Shown in pieces: positions 1 through 8,463 of a stretch of DNA of 64,000 nt (its first letter is position 1; every line of letters begins with the position of its first letter). Below the pieces are notes generated by a model that did not search any database, was not told the DNA's origin, and saw only the letters and a list, made by a program, of their open reading frames with translations. The position numbers and the translations under genes are program-made. The stretch comes from JBELHJ01 sp042091495 (GTDB lineage: Bacteria > Bacteroidota > Bacteroidia > Flavobacteriales > Flavobacteriaceae), in contig JBELHJ010000005.1 in assembly GCA_042091495.1 (NCBI GenBank), positions 1-64,000 on the forward strand, read 5' to 3'.

Positions 1-446
1 TCAGTATATCCAGATTTTGAATTCCATGTCGTGTTATTACTAAAATCTATAGTAAAAAAAGCATAATTTAATTTACCTACAGAGATGCCATTGCAATCGG
101 TTGTGGCAGCATCTTGAATGTCACCACCTGTAAAACCATCAATAATAAATTCTGAAGTGTTTGATGTGAAAATATCTGACTTTGTCAAGTCAGCACCAGA
201 AATTTTTAAACCTTTGTCTGCTGCATTTTTAAATCTAATCTGACCTGTAAAGCGAAGAGTACTTATTGTAGCATCATCTGTTTGAATAGTTAAAACGTTA
301 TTATCTAAATCATAGCTATTGTATGATGATCCCGAAGAAGTACAATCAATATGCTCTGCATATAAATCAGATGGAACAAATTGACTGAGACTTTGAGAAA
401 AGCTAAATTGAACTAATAGAATTAATAGTAGTGTAATTTTATTCAT
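1..446 (-). CDS. Secreted protein of unknown function, truncated by the window edge
   Basis: An open frame starts with ATG at 446 and runs leftward without a stop to base 1, giving about 148 codons of an incomplete protein. The first 18 or so residues (MNKITLLLILLVQFSFSQ) form a classical signal peptide, so the product is exported. The remainder is Ser/Thr/Asp/Asn-rich with short beta-type segments, as in extracellular beta-sandwich or adhesin-like domains, but I recognise no family. It is transcribed in the same direction as the sulfatase to its right, from which a strong terminator hairpin separates it. The C-terminus is outside the window, so a catalytic domain or secretion sorting signal could lie there. 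Confidence 0.7.
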   Translation of the reverse strand, partial: MNKITLLLILLVQFSFSQSLSQFVPSDLYAEHIDCTSSGSSYNSYDLDNNVLTIQTDDATISTLRFTGQIRFKNAADKGLKISGADLTKSDIFTSNTSEFIIDGFTGGDIQDAATTDCNGISVGKLNYAFFTIDFSNNTTWNSKSGYT

Positions 447-576
447 GATGTATATAATTTAATTGAGGGTACTAAATTATATTCCAATAGTTGTTTTAAT
501 AAGCACGTTTGTAACAAAAAGTAAGATTAGTATGACATATTATAATATAAAATGCACAAACAGTTGAAACAAAAAA

Positions 577-595
577 GAACTTCAAAATGAAGTTC
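577..595 (-). terminator. Intrinsic terminator after the 606-2258 sulfatase
   Basis: A perfect 7-bp stem (GAACTTC / GAAGTTC, loop AAAAT) is flanked by A6 on one side and T6 on the other, so it can work in either direction. It sits just past the sulfatase stop codon. Confidence 0.85.
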
Positions 596-605
596 TTTTT
601 TGTTA

Positions 606-2258
606 TTATGCTTTCTGCTTATTTTTTTTATTTTTCTTACTCTTTTGTTTTTTTACTTTTTTTGCATTTTTTGCAGCTATTTGCTTGGGTTCTTTTGGCT
701 TTCTCATCAGTCCTGTTTTTTCAGACCATGGGATGTGTCTGTCAAATAAAACATCATACATCTCGTAACTGTGACCTTCCACGCGTTCATTTTTCCAGTT
801 TAAGACTTCCTGGTCGTAAATAGCTCTTAATTTATTCAAAGTTTCTTGTTGGTTCGCATTAGATGCTAGATTGTGCATCTCCATGGGGTCATTTTTTAAA
901 TCGTATAATTCTTCAGTTGGAGTCATGCCTTCGCCACCATAAAACCAATACAAATATTTAAAGCCATCTGATACAATAGATAATGATTGTGTTGCATTGG
1001 TTCCCCAGACTTGTAGAATCTTTTGGTGTGATTTTACAGAATCAGTTTTGCCATTCAATACTGGTGTAATACTCACACCATCTATATTACTTGGAATTGA
1101 AACCCCAGCATAGTCTAGTATGGTTGGCATCATGTCTATACTTCCTGTTAAAGCATTGGATTGGGAGCCAGGATTTTTAATATATTTTTTAGGTCCTGAA
1201 ACAATAAGTGGGGCTCTAGCCCCTTCTTCATAAGGTAAAACTTTTCCACCAAAAGCATGAGCGCCTAAATAGTAGCCGTTGTCTGTTGTGTAAATAATTA
1301 TAGTGTTATCTAACAATCCTTGTTGGTCAAGTTCAGCATAAATCATTCCTACAGCTTGATCAACACCATATATAAGTTGGTAATAGTCTGCTAAAGCCTT
1401 GTCATAATCACTTAAATATTTTTTACTCAACTTAACGTATTGTCTTCCTTTTTTAGATTGCTCTGGTAAATGCTCAGCACCTTTTAATCCAAAGTTTTCT
1501 GGCTTTGTAAATGTTTTACCTGCATAGACGTCGTCAAATTTTGGGTCTGGCGAAACTGGAGAATGAGGTGCTTTAAAACTAACCGATAAGCAAAACGGTT
1601 TGTCTTGATTTTGCGCTTGTTTAAGAAAATCTACAGCAGCAGCACCTAAAGCAGTGGATACATGAGGATACTCCTCTGCATATTTTACCATATGTTCGTT
1701 TTTAGCAGTTTGATAATACCCTTGAGACGGCCATCCTGCCCACCAATCAAATTCGTCTTCTGGCATGTCTTCTTTTTTATTGTATGAGCTATTTTCTAAC
1801 CCCGTTTCTTTAACAGCAAAACCAAATTTACCAGTAAACCCTGTGTAATATCCAGCATCTCTTAATAATACAGGGTAGGATTTTTGAAATTTCTCCCTAG
1901 ATAAAGGGCCATGGGTAAAATTACAACCCGTTTTGTGTTCGTACATGCCTGTCATAATACTAGCTCTACTACCCATGCATATAGCTGTGTTATTATAATT
2001 ATTTGTAAACACAACGCCTTGTTCTGCTAATTTGTCAATATGAGGTGTTAGTATTTCTTTATTACCCATACAGCCTAAAGCATTGTAGCGTTGATCGTCT
2101 GTTAATAGAAATATGATGTTTGGTTTTTTCTTTTTGATAGTAGCTTCTTTTTTTAAGAGCTGTTCAGAATCAAAACTTTTGCCATTAAAAGCCATAAATA
2201 CCAAAGCCAATAAAGCAACTCCAGTAATTTTTGTAGTTAAGCTTAATTTAATTTTCAT
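606..2258 (-). CDS. Family S1 sulfatase with variant CMGSR active-site motif
   Basis: This is a formylglycine-dependent sulfatase that hydrolyses sulfate esters, most likely on a sulfated algal or animal glycan. The N-terminus (residues 1-25) is a signal peptide or membrane anchor. Asp54-Asp55 in LLTDDQ are the first calcium ligands. The modified cysteine is Cys94 in CMGSRASIMTG; the third position of the usual C-x-P/A-x-R motif is Gly rather than Pro or Ala. The length, 550 residues, is normal for the family. The tail from about residue 520 is very rich in lysine. It is divergent from the GH29/sulfatase operon starting at 2554 and probably shares its regulation. The substrate cannot be deduced from sequence alone, and no maturation enzyme is encoded in the window. 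Confidence 0.9.
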   Translation of the reverse strand: MKIKLSLTTKITGVALLALVFMAFNGKSFDSEQLLKKEATIKKKKPNIIFLLTDDQRYNALGCMGNKEILTPHIDKLAEQGVVFTNNYNNTAICMGSRASIMTGMYEHKTGCNFTHGPLSREKFQKSYPVLLRDAGYYTGFTGKFGFAVKETGLENSSYNKKEDMPEDEFDWWAGWPSQGYYQTAKNEHMVKYAEEYPHVSTALGAAAVDFLKQAQNQDKPFCLSVSFKAPHSPVSPDPKFDDVYAGKTFTKPENFGLKGAEHLPEQSKKGRQYVKLSKKYLSDYDKALADYYQLIYGVDQAVGMIYAELDQQGLLDNTIIIYTTDNGYYLGAHAFGGKVLPYEEGARAPLIVSGPKKYIKNPGSQSNALTGSIDMMPTILDYAGVSIPSNIDGVSITPVLNGKTDSVKSHQKILQVWGTNATQSLSIVSDGFKYLYWFYGGEGMTPTEELYDLKNDPMEMHNLASNANQQETLNKLRAIYDQEVLNWKNERVEGHSYEMYDVLFDRHIPWSEKTGLMRKPKEPKQIAAKNAKKVKKQKSKKNKKNKQKA

Positions 2259-2553
2259 AATTATTTATTTCTTACCTATTTAGATTAACCAAATGTAATT
2301 TTTAATTCACTGTAGATTAATGTGTAATCTTTCATTTTATAACACTTGCGTTACATTATCATAAATTGTAACACATTTGTATTGTGATATCTGTTTTTGG
2401 TTAGAACACACATTTGTACTAATTATTCTAAAATTCTTTTTGAAGGTATTGATTTTACTGGTATTGTTTTAATCGTGTTAGTATTTGATACAATTGAGAA
2501 TTGCATAAATTTATTTTAAAAATACATTTACTGAAAATCTAAAATAAGCTAAA
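2259..2553. other. Divergent intergenic region with an 11-bp direct repeat
   Basis: This is the longest gene-free stretch in the window (295 bases), between two divergent carbohydrate-hydrolase transcription units, so it must hold both promoters. The sequence ACACATTTGTA occurs at 2371-2381 and again at 2408-2418, 37 bases apart start to start. Such spaced direct repeats are plausible sites for a hybrid two-component regulator or similar activator, but this is inference. I see no ORF or RNA gene here. Confidence 0.4.
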
Positions 2554-4128
2554 ATGAAATTACAAGGACAGATTTACATTGCAAGTATGCTCTATTTTTT
2601 CTCATTAATGGGAAATGCACAAAATGTTGATGATACTTACGGTAGAGACTGGAAGCTTCCAAAATCTCCAAAATGGGAAGCCTTAAAACAAAAAGAAATT
2701 CCCGAGTGGATGATCGATGCCAAATTTGGAATGTATACACACTGGGGTATTTATTCTGTACCTGCTCATGGGGGCCCAGATTACATTAAAGAACTGTATG
2801 CGGCAAACGGAGAAGATCGAAAGGGTGTTAAGAAATATCACGAAGCTAAATATGGTAAAATTGAAGATTTTGGATATAAGGATTTTATACCAATGTTCAA
2901 GGCTGAAAAATTTGATGCCAAAGAATGGGTAGATGTGATGCATGGCGGTGGTGCTAAGTTTGGTGGTATTTGTTTAGCACATCATGATGGGTTTTGCTTA
3001 TGGGATTCAAAATACACCAAGTGGGATTCTAAAGATATGGGACCAAAAAAGGATATCTATGGAGAGATAGCCAAAGAAATTAGAAAAACCGATATGAAGT
3101 TACTGGCAACGTTCCATATGGCAAGAACTTTTGGCTACGTATTTGATAAAGATCACACAAAGGAGGAAAAAAAGAAATGGGATATTTATGATGAAAAGAA
3201 TGGTTGGATGTACAGGAACCCTGATAAAGAGTCTAAAGAAGATTTTGGCGTAGAGTGGTCTAATAAAGTTAGAGAGGTAATAAATAATTACAAGCCTGAT
3301 GCCCTTTGGTTTGATGGCTTGTCAGGCTCAATTAAAAATAATGTAGTTCCTCAGGATACTATTGTAAATATTTTTGAAGATTATTACAAACAAAAGGATG
3401 TTGTGGTTTGTAACAAATTACCTGGAACTAGAGTTTGGAATTTTCCACTTGGCTTTGGGCTACGTTGTTATGAAAACTGTAGAGACATGGAAAAAGAGCC
3501 TCAAGGATATTGGTTGGCAGATCGCGCTATTAGCTATCCATGGTCTTACGTCAATGATAAATTTTACAAAGATAAAGCACCATATCAAATTAGAAGTTTA
3601 GTAGATATGGTAAGTCGCGGTGGGATTATGCTAATGTCATTAACACCAAGAGGAGATGGCTCTGTAGACCCACAGGCTGTTGAGATAATGAAAGGCATGG
3701 GCGCTTGGTTAAAATTAAATGGTGAATCTATTTATGCTACAAGACGATGGAAAATTGCAGCTGAAGGACCCACAGAAATGATTATATTCAAAAAAGGAAA
3801 AGCCAAGAAAGGGAGTTCTGGATTTAGATGGGATTTTAGAAGGGTAACCGCTGAAGATATTAGGTTTACTAGAAGTAAAGACAATAAAACACTATTTGCT
3901 ATAGCATTAGGTGAGCCAGAAAATGGGAAGTCCTTGGTAACATCATTAACAAATGATTTAAAACTCGCTACAAAGCCTATTTCTAAAATATCATTAGTCG
4001 CAACCGGAGAAGAAGTGAAGTGGTCGCAATCTAATGAGGGATTATTAATTGAATATCCAGAAATTGGTGTAAGTGAAATTGCTAATGCTTTCAAGATTGA
4101 GTTTAACGGTGGAACTTTAATATACTAG
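2554..4128 (+). CDS. GH29 alpha-L-fucosidase-type glycoside hydrolase
   Basis: This is a retaining exo-glycosidase that removes terminal alpha-L-fucose, or the closely similar alpha-L-galactose. Residues 1-22 form a signal peptide ending near GNAQ. The GH29 barrel starts near residue 50. Its markers are THWG (His63), AHHDGF (His143-His144) and LWFDG, whose Asp254 is the expected catalytic nucleophile. A small C-terminal beta domain follows from about residue 410. The length, 524 residues, is typical. It heads a tight three-gene unit with a sulfatase 5 bases downstream and a second GH29, suggesting that desulfation and deglycosylation alternate on the same oligosaccharide. Exact sugar specificity is not shown by the sequence. 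Confidence 0.88.
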   Translation: MKLQGQIYIASMLYFFSLMGNAQNVDDTYGRDWKLPKSPKWEALKQKEIPEWMIDAKFGMYTHWGIYSVPAHGGPDYIKELYAANGEDRKGVKKYHEAKYGKIEDFGYKDFIPMFKAEKFDAKEWVDVMHGGGAKFGGICLAHHDGFCLWDSKYTKWDSKDMGPKKDIYGEIAKEIRKTDMKLLATFHMARTFGYVFDKDHTKEEKKKWDIYDEKNGWMYRNPDKESKEDFGVEWSNKVREVINNYKPDALWFDGLSGSIKNNVVPQDTIVNIFEDYYKQKDVVVCNKLPGTRVWNFPLGFGLRCYENCRDMEKEPQGYWLADRAISYPWSYVNDKFYKDKAPYQIRSLVDMVSRGGIMLMSLTPRGDGSVDPQAVEIMKGMGAWLKLNGESIYATRRWKIAAEGPTEMIIFKKGKAKKGSSGFRWDFRRVTAEDIRFTRSKDNKTLFAIALGEPENGKSLVTSLTNDLKLATKPISKISLVATGEEVKWSQSNEGLLIEYPEIGVSEIANAFKIEFNGGTLIY

Positions 4129-4133
4129 TTAAG

Positions 4134-5672
4134 GTGCGTTTAATTTTATTTTCACTAATTCTATTAATAACTTCAGTGCTTTCTGGTCAAAAAAGTCCAA
4201 ACATTATCTATATCCTGGCAGACGATATGGGGGTTGGTGATGTTAGGACGTATAATAGCGATTGTAAATTTCCAACACCCCATTTGGATCAAATGGCTTT
4301 AGATGGGATAAAATTTACAGATGCCCATACCAACTCTAGTGTTTGTACACCCACTCGCTATGGTATATTAACAGGGCGATATGCTTGGAGAACTTCATTA
4401 AAACGTGGAGTAACTCATGCTTACACACCCCATTTGATTGAAACTGGCAGGATGACTGTAGCAAGTTATCTAAAATCTAAGGGGTATGCTACTGCAGCTG
4501 TTGGTAAATGGCATTTGGGGATGGATTGGTCTTCGAACGACGGTAAAAAAATTGAAAAAGGCGGAAAGAATCTCGATCTTAATGCACCTATTAAAAATGG
4601 CCCTATCGTCTTTGGTTTTGATTATTACTTTGGTATTTCAGCATCACTTAATATGGATCCTCATGCTTACATAGAAAATGATAAAATCCAAGGCGATTTT
4701 ATATTTATGCCTAGTGATCAAGAGGTTAAAAAGCATTTTGGAACAGGAGGTAAAAAAGGATGGGTAGATAAAAACTTCAAACGAGATGAAGTCATGCAAA
4801 CCTTTACTGACAAAGCGGTGACTTGGATGCAGAATCATAAGAGGAATAATGATAATCAACCTTTCTTCCTTTATTTTCCTTTAAATGCACCTCATTCACC
4901 AATTGTGCCTAGTAAAAATTTTAAAGGTAAAAGTAAATTGGCACCACACGGTGATTTTTGTATGGATGTTGATGATACAGTAGGACAGATATTAGCTGCA
5001 GTGGAAGCACTGGGAGAATTGGATAATACCTTAGTAATTTTTACAGCTGATAATGGGGTTTCACCGCAAGCTAAGTTGGCTCCTATGGAAGAAAAAGGGC
5101 ATTTTTCTAGTTATATATATAGAGGAACTAAGGGTACATTATATGAGGGTGGACACCGAGTTCCCTTTATTGTCAAGTGGCCAAAGATTATATCTAAATC
5201 AACAGAAAGTGATTATCTAAGTTGCACTACAGATTTATTGGCCACTGTGGCAGAAATCCACGGTGAAAAATTACCGGACCATGCAGCAGAGGATAGTGTA
5301 AGTTTCTTAGCCGTTCTTAAAGGGGAGCAAAAGGAAGATAAAGCTCGTGGTGCAGTGGTACATCATTCAGATAAAGGGTATTACGCATTGCGAATGGATC
5401 AGTGGAAACTAATATTCCATGAAAAAGCAGGTTCTAGAAGAACAGATCCTAAAGATAAGCCAGTAATTAATCCTGGAGAAATTCAATTATTTGATATGTC
5501 TAATGATTTTAAAGAATTAGTTAATGTTGTAAAAGACCATCCACAGGTTGTGAAGTCTATGACTTTAAAAATGAAAGAAATAGTAGAAGAGGGAAGAAGT
5601 AATAAAGGAAAAGCTCAACCTTATGTTCCCTATGAAGAAAAATATTTAGAGACTGTTAAAGCGTTTTTGTAA
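4134..5672 (+). CDS. Family S1 sulfatase (CTPTR motif)
   Basis: This is an exported formylglycine sulfatase. The start is GTG at 4134, five bases after the preceding stop. Residues 1-18 form a signal peptide. Asp30-Asp31 (LADDMG) are metal ligands, and Cys71 in CTPTRYGILTG is the residue converted to formylglycine. The GRYAWRT segment after the motif resembles the arylsulfatase/GalNAc-6-sulfatase-like branch (SulfAtlas S1_15 is my guess). A KGTLYEGGHRVPF block near the C-terminal third is typical of family S1. The gene lies between two GH29 genes and is almost certainly cotranscribed with both. It probably removes sulfate that blocks a neighbouring exo-fucosidase. Confidence 0.9.
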   Translation: MRLILFSLILLITSVLSGQKSPNIIYILADDMGVGDVRTYNSDCKFPTPHLDQMALDGIKFTDAHTNSSVCTPTRYGILTGRYAWRTSLKRGVTHAYTPHLIETGRMTVASYLKSKGYATAAVGKWHLGMDWSSNDGKKIEKGGKNLDLNAPIKNGPIVFGFDYYFGISASLNMDPHAYIENDKIQGDFIFMPSDQEVKKHFGTGGKKGWVDKNFKRDEVMQTFTDKAVTWMQNHKRNNDNQPFFLYFPLNAPHSPIVPSKNFKGKSKLAPHGDFCMDVDDTVGQILAAVEALGELDNTLVIFTADNGVSPQAKLAPMEEKGHFSSYIYRGTKGTLYEGGHRVPFIVKWPKIISKSTESDYLSCTTDLLATVAEIHGEKLPDHAAEDSVSFLAVLKGEQKEDKARGAVVHHSDKGYYALRMDQWKLIFHEKAGSRRTDPKDKPVINPGEIQLFDMSNDFKELVNVVKDHPQVVKSMTLKMKEIVEEGRSNKGKAQPYVPYEEKYLETVKAFL

Positions 5673-5673
5673 T

Positions 5674-7224
5674 ATGAATAATTTTAAAATATCTTTTTTA
5701 GTTTTTGCCCTTATTTTTGTCTTCTCATGTAAGCAAGTAAAGGTAAAAAAAAATGAAAAACCAGTTAATGAATCTGTTCATTTTGAACCTACTTGGGAGT
5801 CCTTAAAAAAAGCCAAACCAGCATCATGGTGGCAAAATGGCAAGTTCGGTATTTTTATTCATTGGGGGCCATACAGTGTTGCTGGATACAAGGACAAGCA
5901 CAAAGGTTATGCAGAAGCCATAACCAATCACATGTATAAAAAACCAGACGCATATACCAGTTTTATGTTGAATAAATTTGGAGCCACTATGCCCGATTTT
6001 GGTTACAAAGATATGGTACCATTATTTACAGCGAGTAAATGGAATCCAGAAGAGTGGGCAAAATTATTTAAGGCCTCAGGGGCGCGTTATGTTATCCCAA
6101 CAGCGGAACATCACGATGGTTTTGTGAATTGGGATTCAGACTTAACAGAATGGTGTGCTACTAAGAAAGGGCCTATGCGTGATTTAGTTGGAGATCTAGG
6201 AAATGCAGTCAGAGCAGAAGGTTTAAAATACGGTTTATCTTATCATAGAGAACGGCATCCTAACCGTTTTACTTTGGATTTTAAAGTAAACGATGCTCCT
6301 TTTCCACTTATTGCAGAAGAAATTAAACGTATGCCAGAAGCTGCAGATCTCTATGGACCTTTTGAATATAGTGATGCCTTCATAGCAGATTACATAGCGA
6401 GATGGAAAGAAATGGAGACTAAGTATCAGCCAGATTTTATGTGGCTTGATGACTCACCAATTTTTTATAAAGCCGCAAATGATCCTCAAGTGGTGAAATT
6501 TAAAAATGCTTTCAAAACCATGATTGCAGATTACCTTAATACGGCTCAAGAATGGGGTAAAGAAGTGTATTTTAATAATAAAGGCAAAGTACTTAATTTC
6601 CCAGAGGGTGTAGGGTGTGTGGAACGTGATAATTTACAATTTGATAAAATTGGGCCACCATACCAAAACCCAGCAACTTTAGGAGTCTCGTATGCTTACA
6701 TGGAAAATGAAGAAGTCAATGATCTTTATAAAAAACCTGCTGAATTGGTTCGTTTGTTAATGGATGTAGTTAGTAAAAATGGTAATTTATTACTTAATAT
6801 TGGTCCTAAAGCAGATGGTACTATTCCAGAAGGAATGAAGCAACGGCTATTGGCTATGGGGGAATGGTTAAAGGTTCACGGTGAAGCGGTTTACGATACA
6901 AGGTCTTGGGAAGTTTATGGAGAGTTTTCAGGTGATTTAATCACCGAAGATGATGTTATTTATAACAAACATAGTATGCATATTCATGAAAAAGAATACC
7001 GTTATACCTCAAAGCCTAATACCCTTTACATTACTGCTTTTCATAACACGTCATCTCATAAACTAGAAGCATTAAAATCTTTAGATCCGTTATCAATTAA
7101 AAACGTATCTATTTTAGGAAGTTCTACCCCCGTCAACTTTGCAATCCAAGGAGAACACTTTGTATTGTCTCACGAAACTTCACCTTTTTATCTGGCAAGA
7201 ATCTACAAAGTAGAATTGCAATAG
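5674..7224 (+). CDS. GH29 alpha-L-fucosidase-type lipoprotein
   Basis: This is a second exo-acting GH29 enzyme in the unit, starting one base after the sulfatase stop. The N-terminus carries a lipoprotein signal (FVFSC, lipidated Cys19), so it is probably anchored in the outer membrane or periplasmic face. GH29 landmarks are IHWG (His63), EHHDGF (His146-His147) and MWLDD with Asp259 as probable nucleophile. A loop around residues 75-110, between the first two motifs, is longer than in the 22233-24068 paralogue and may shape a different binding pocket. The length is 516 residues. A strong terminator follows at 7245-7261. The presence of three unlike GH29 copies in the locus suggests division of labour over linkages or sulfation patterns. 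Confidence 0.88.
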   Translation: MNNFKISFLVFALIFVFSCKQVKVKKNEKPVNESVHFEPTWESLKKAKPASWWQNGKFGIFIHWGPYSVAGYKDKHKGYAEAITNHMYKKPDAYTSFMLNKFGATMPDFGYKDMVPLFTASKWNPEEWAKLFKASGARYVIPTAEHHDGFVNWDSDLTEWCATKKGPMRDLVGDLGNAVRAEGLKYGLSYHRERHPNRFTLDFKVNDAPFPLIAEEIKRMPEAADLYGPFEYSDAFIADYIARWKEMETKYQPDFMWLDDSPIFYKAANDPQVVKFKNAFKTMIADYLNTAQEWGKEVYFNNKGKVLNFPEGVGCVERDNLQFDKIGPPYQNPATLGVSYAYMENEEVNDLYKKPAELVRLLMDVVSKNGNLLLNIGPKADGTIPEGMKQRLLAMGEWLKVHGEAVYDTRSWEVYGEFSGDLITEDDVIYNKHSMHIHEKEYRYTSKPNTLYITAFHNTSSHKLEALKSLDPLSIKNVSILGSSTPVNFAIQGEHFVLSHETSPFYLARIYKVELQ

Positions 7225-7244
7225 TTTTTTGTTTATATAGAAAA

Positions 7245-7261
7245 GCCTGTCTGTGACAGGC
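7245..7261 (+). terminator. Intrinsic terminator of the GH29-sulfatase-GH29 operon
   Basis: A GCCTGTC / GACAGGC stem with a 3-base loop is followed by T7. It lies 20 bases past the GH29 stop and directly abuts the convergent DUF1501 gene. It is weaker in the other direction because only four A residues precede the stem. Confidence 0.85.
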
Positions 7262-7266
7262 TTTTT

Positions 7267-8457
7267 TTATATGAAATCAAGCGGTTTAAATTGTTGGTTG
7301 AGAATTGACTCAGAATTACAGTCTAGCCAATTGTTTAGAAGTGTTGCGTATATGGTTCTAAAATCAATATTATAAATCAAATCGCCGTTTTTGTCAAGAT
7401 TATTTAAATCAGGTGCGTTGTTGTAAAATCCTGCTTTTTTAAGATTTTTACCTATAATAAAAACATTATTTGCTGTTCCATGATCAGTACCATTTGATGC
7501 ATTTTGTTTGACGCGTCTACCAAATTCAGAGAAGGTTAGTATTAAAGTATCTTTGAATGTATTATTGGCTTCAAGATCTTTAACAAAAGTTGCTATAGAT
7601 TCACTGTAAACCTTAAGAAGACGTTCTTGACGTTTTATTTGGTAAGCGTGTGTGTCAAAACCTCCCATTGAAACATAATATACTTTACTGTCAAGGTGAG
7701 AATTTATAAACTTTGCTGTTGTTTTTAATTGATTAGCAAACGGATTGTTAGGATATGAGACGCTACTATTAAAAACTTTTGATGTCTCATAAATATAATT
7801 AGCAGAAGAATTGGCTTCAATCATTGTTTTGTAGAGATACCCTAAATTATGCTCACTCAAATGATCATCAGTTTGCTGATTAAGTACTTTTTTAAAGTAT
7901 GGTGTTCTTGCATTTCTAAATAAAACTTCTGGATTTTTAGTAGCAATACCATTAATGGTTTCTCCTTTAAGAATTAAGGATAAAGAATCATCAACTTCAA
8001 TCCCGGAATAGGGCATTTTCCCATATTTGTTGATATACCTTCCAAGCCAACCGGTTTCAAGATATTCATTACTATTACTTGCTGTATGCCATATGTCTGT
8101 AGATCTAAAGTGCGAACGGTTTGGATTAGGATAACCTACACCGTTAATAACAGATAAGTAACCTTGATCATAAAGGTTTTTAAGCGGGGCTAGACTTTTA
8201 TGAAACCCTAATTCCCCATTAATATCAATGAGATTAGACTTATCAACGGCTAGCGAAGGTCTTTTCTTGTAATATATATCATTACGATATGGAATAACTG
8301 TATTTAAACCGTCATTACCTCCAGAAAGCTGAATAACAACTAGTTTTTTATAACCCAATAATTCTGGGTTTATTAATTCCATTGATTTCAAAAAGCTTGG
8401 CACGAAAAATAATCCGCTTGCTAAAGAACTGTTTTTTATAAAATCTCTACGTTTCAT
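7267..8457 (-). CDS. DUF1501 family secreted protein
   Basis: The protein belongs to DUF1501. It begins with a twin-arginine-like leader (MKRRDFIKNSSLASG), suggesting folded export. The family core shows QLSGGNDGLNTVIPY near residues 43-57 and further conserved blocks around SHFRSTDIWHT and GFDTHAYQ. From memory, Pfam places DUF1501 in the alkaline phosphatase/sulfatase superfamily, so it may be a distant metal-dependent hydrolase, but no activity is established. The length, 396 residues, is normal. It is downstream of and cotranscribed with a DUF1800 gene (6-base gap), the usual partner in Bacteroidota and Planctomycetes. Its place inside a sulfatase/GH29 locus is suggestive only. Confidence 0.85.
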   Translation of the reverse strand: MKRRDFIKNSSLASGLFFVPSFLKSMELINPELLGYKKLVVIQLSGGNDGLNTVIPYRNDIYYKKRPSLAVDKSNLIDINGELGFHKSLAPLKNLYDQGYLSVINGVGYPNPNRSHFRSTDIWHTASNSNEYLETGWLGRYINKYGKMPYSGIEVDDSLSLILKGETINGIATKNPEVLFRNARTPYFKKVLNQQTDDHLSEHNLGYLYKTMIEANSSANYIYETSKVFNSSVSYPNNPFANQLKTTAKFINSHLDSKVYYVSMGGFDTHAYQIKRQERLLKVYSESIATFVKDLEANNTFKDTLILTFSEFGRRVKQNASNGTDHGTANNVFIIGKNLKKAGFYNNAPDLNNLDKNGDLIYNIDFRTIYATLLNNWLDCNSESILNQQFKPLDFI

Positions 8458-8463
8458 GGTGTT

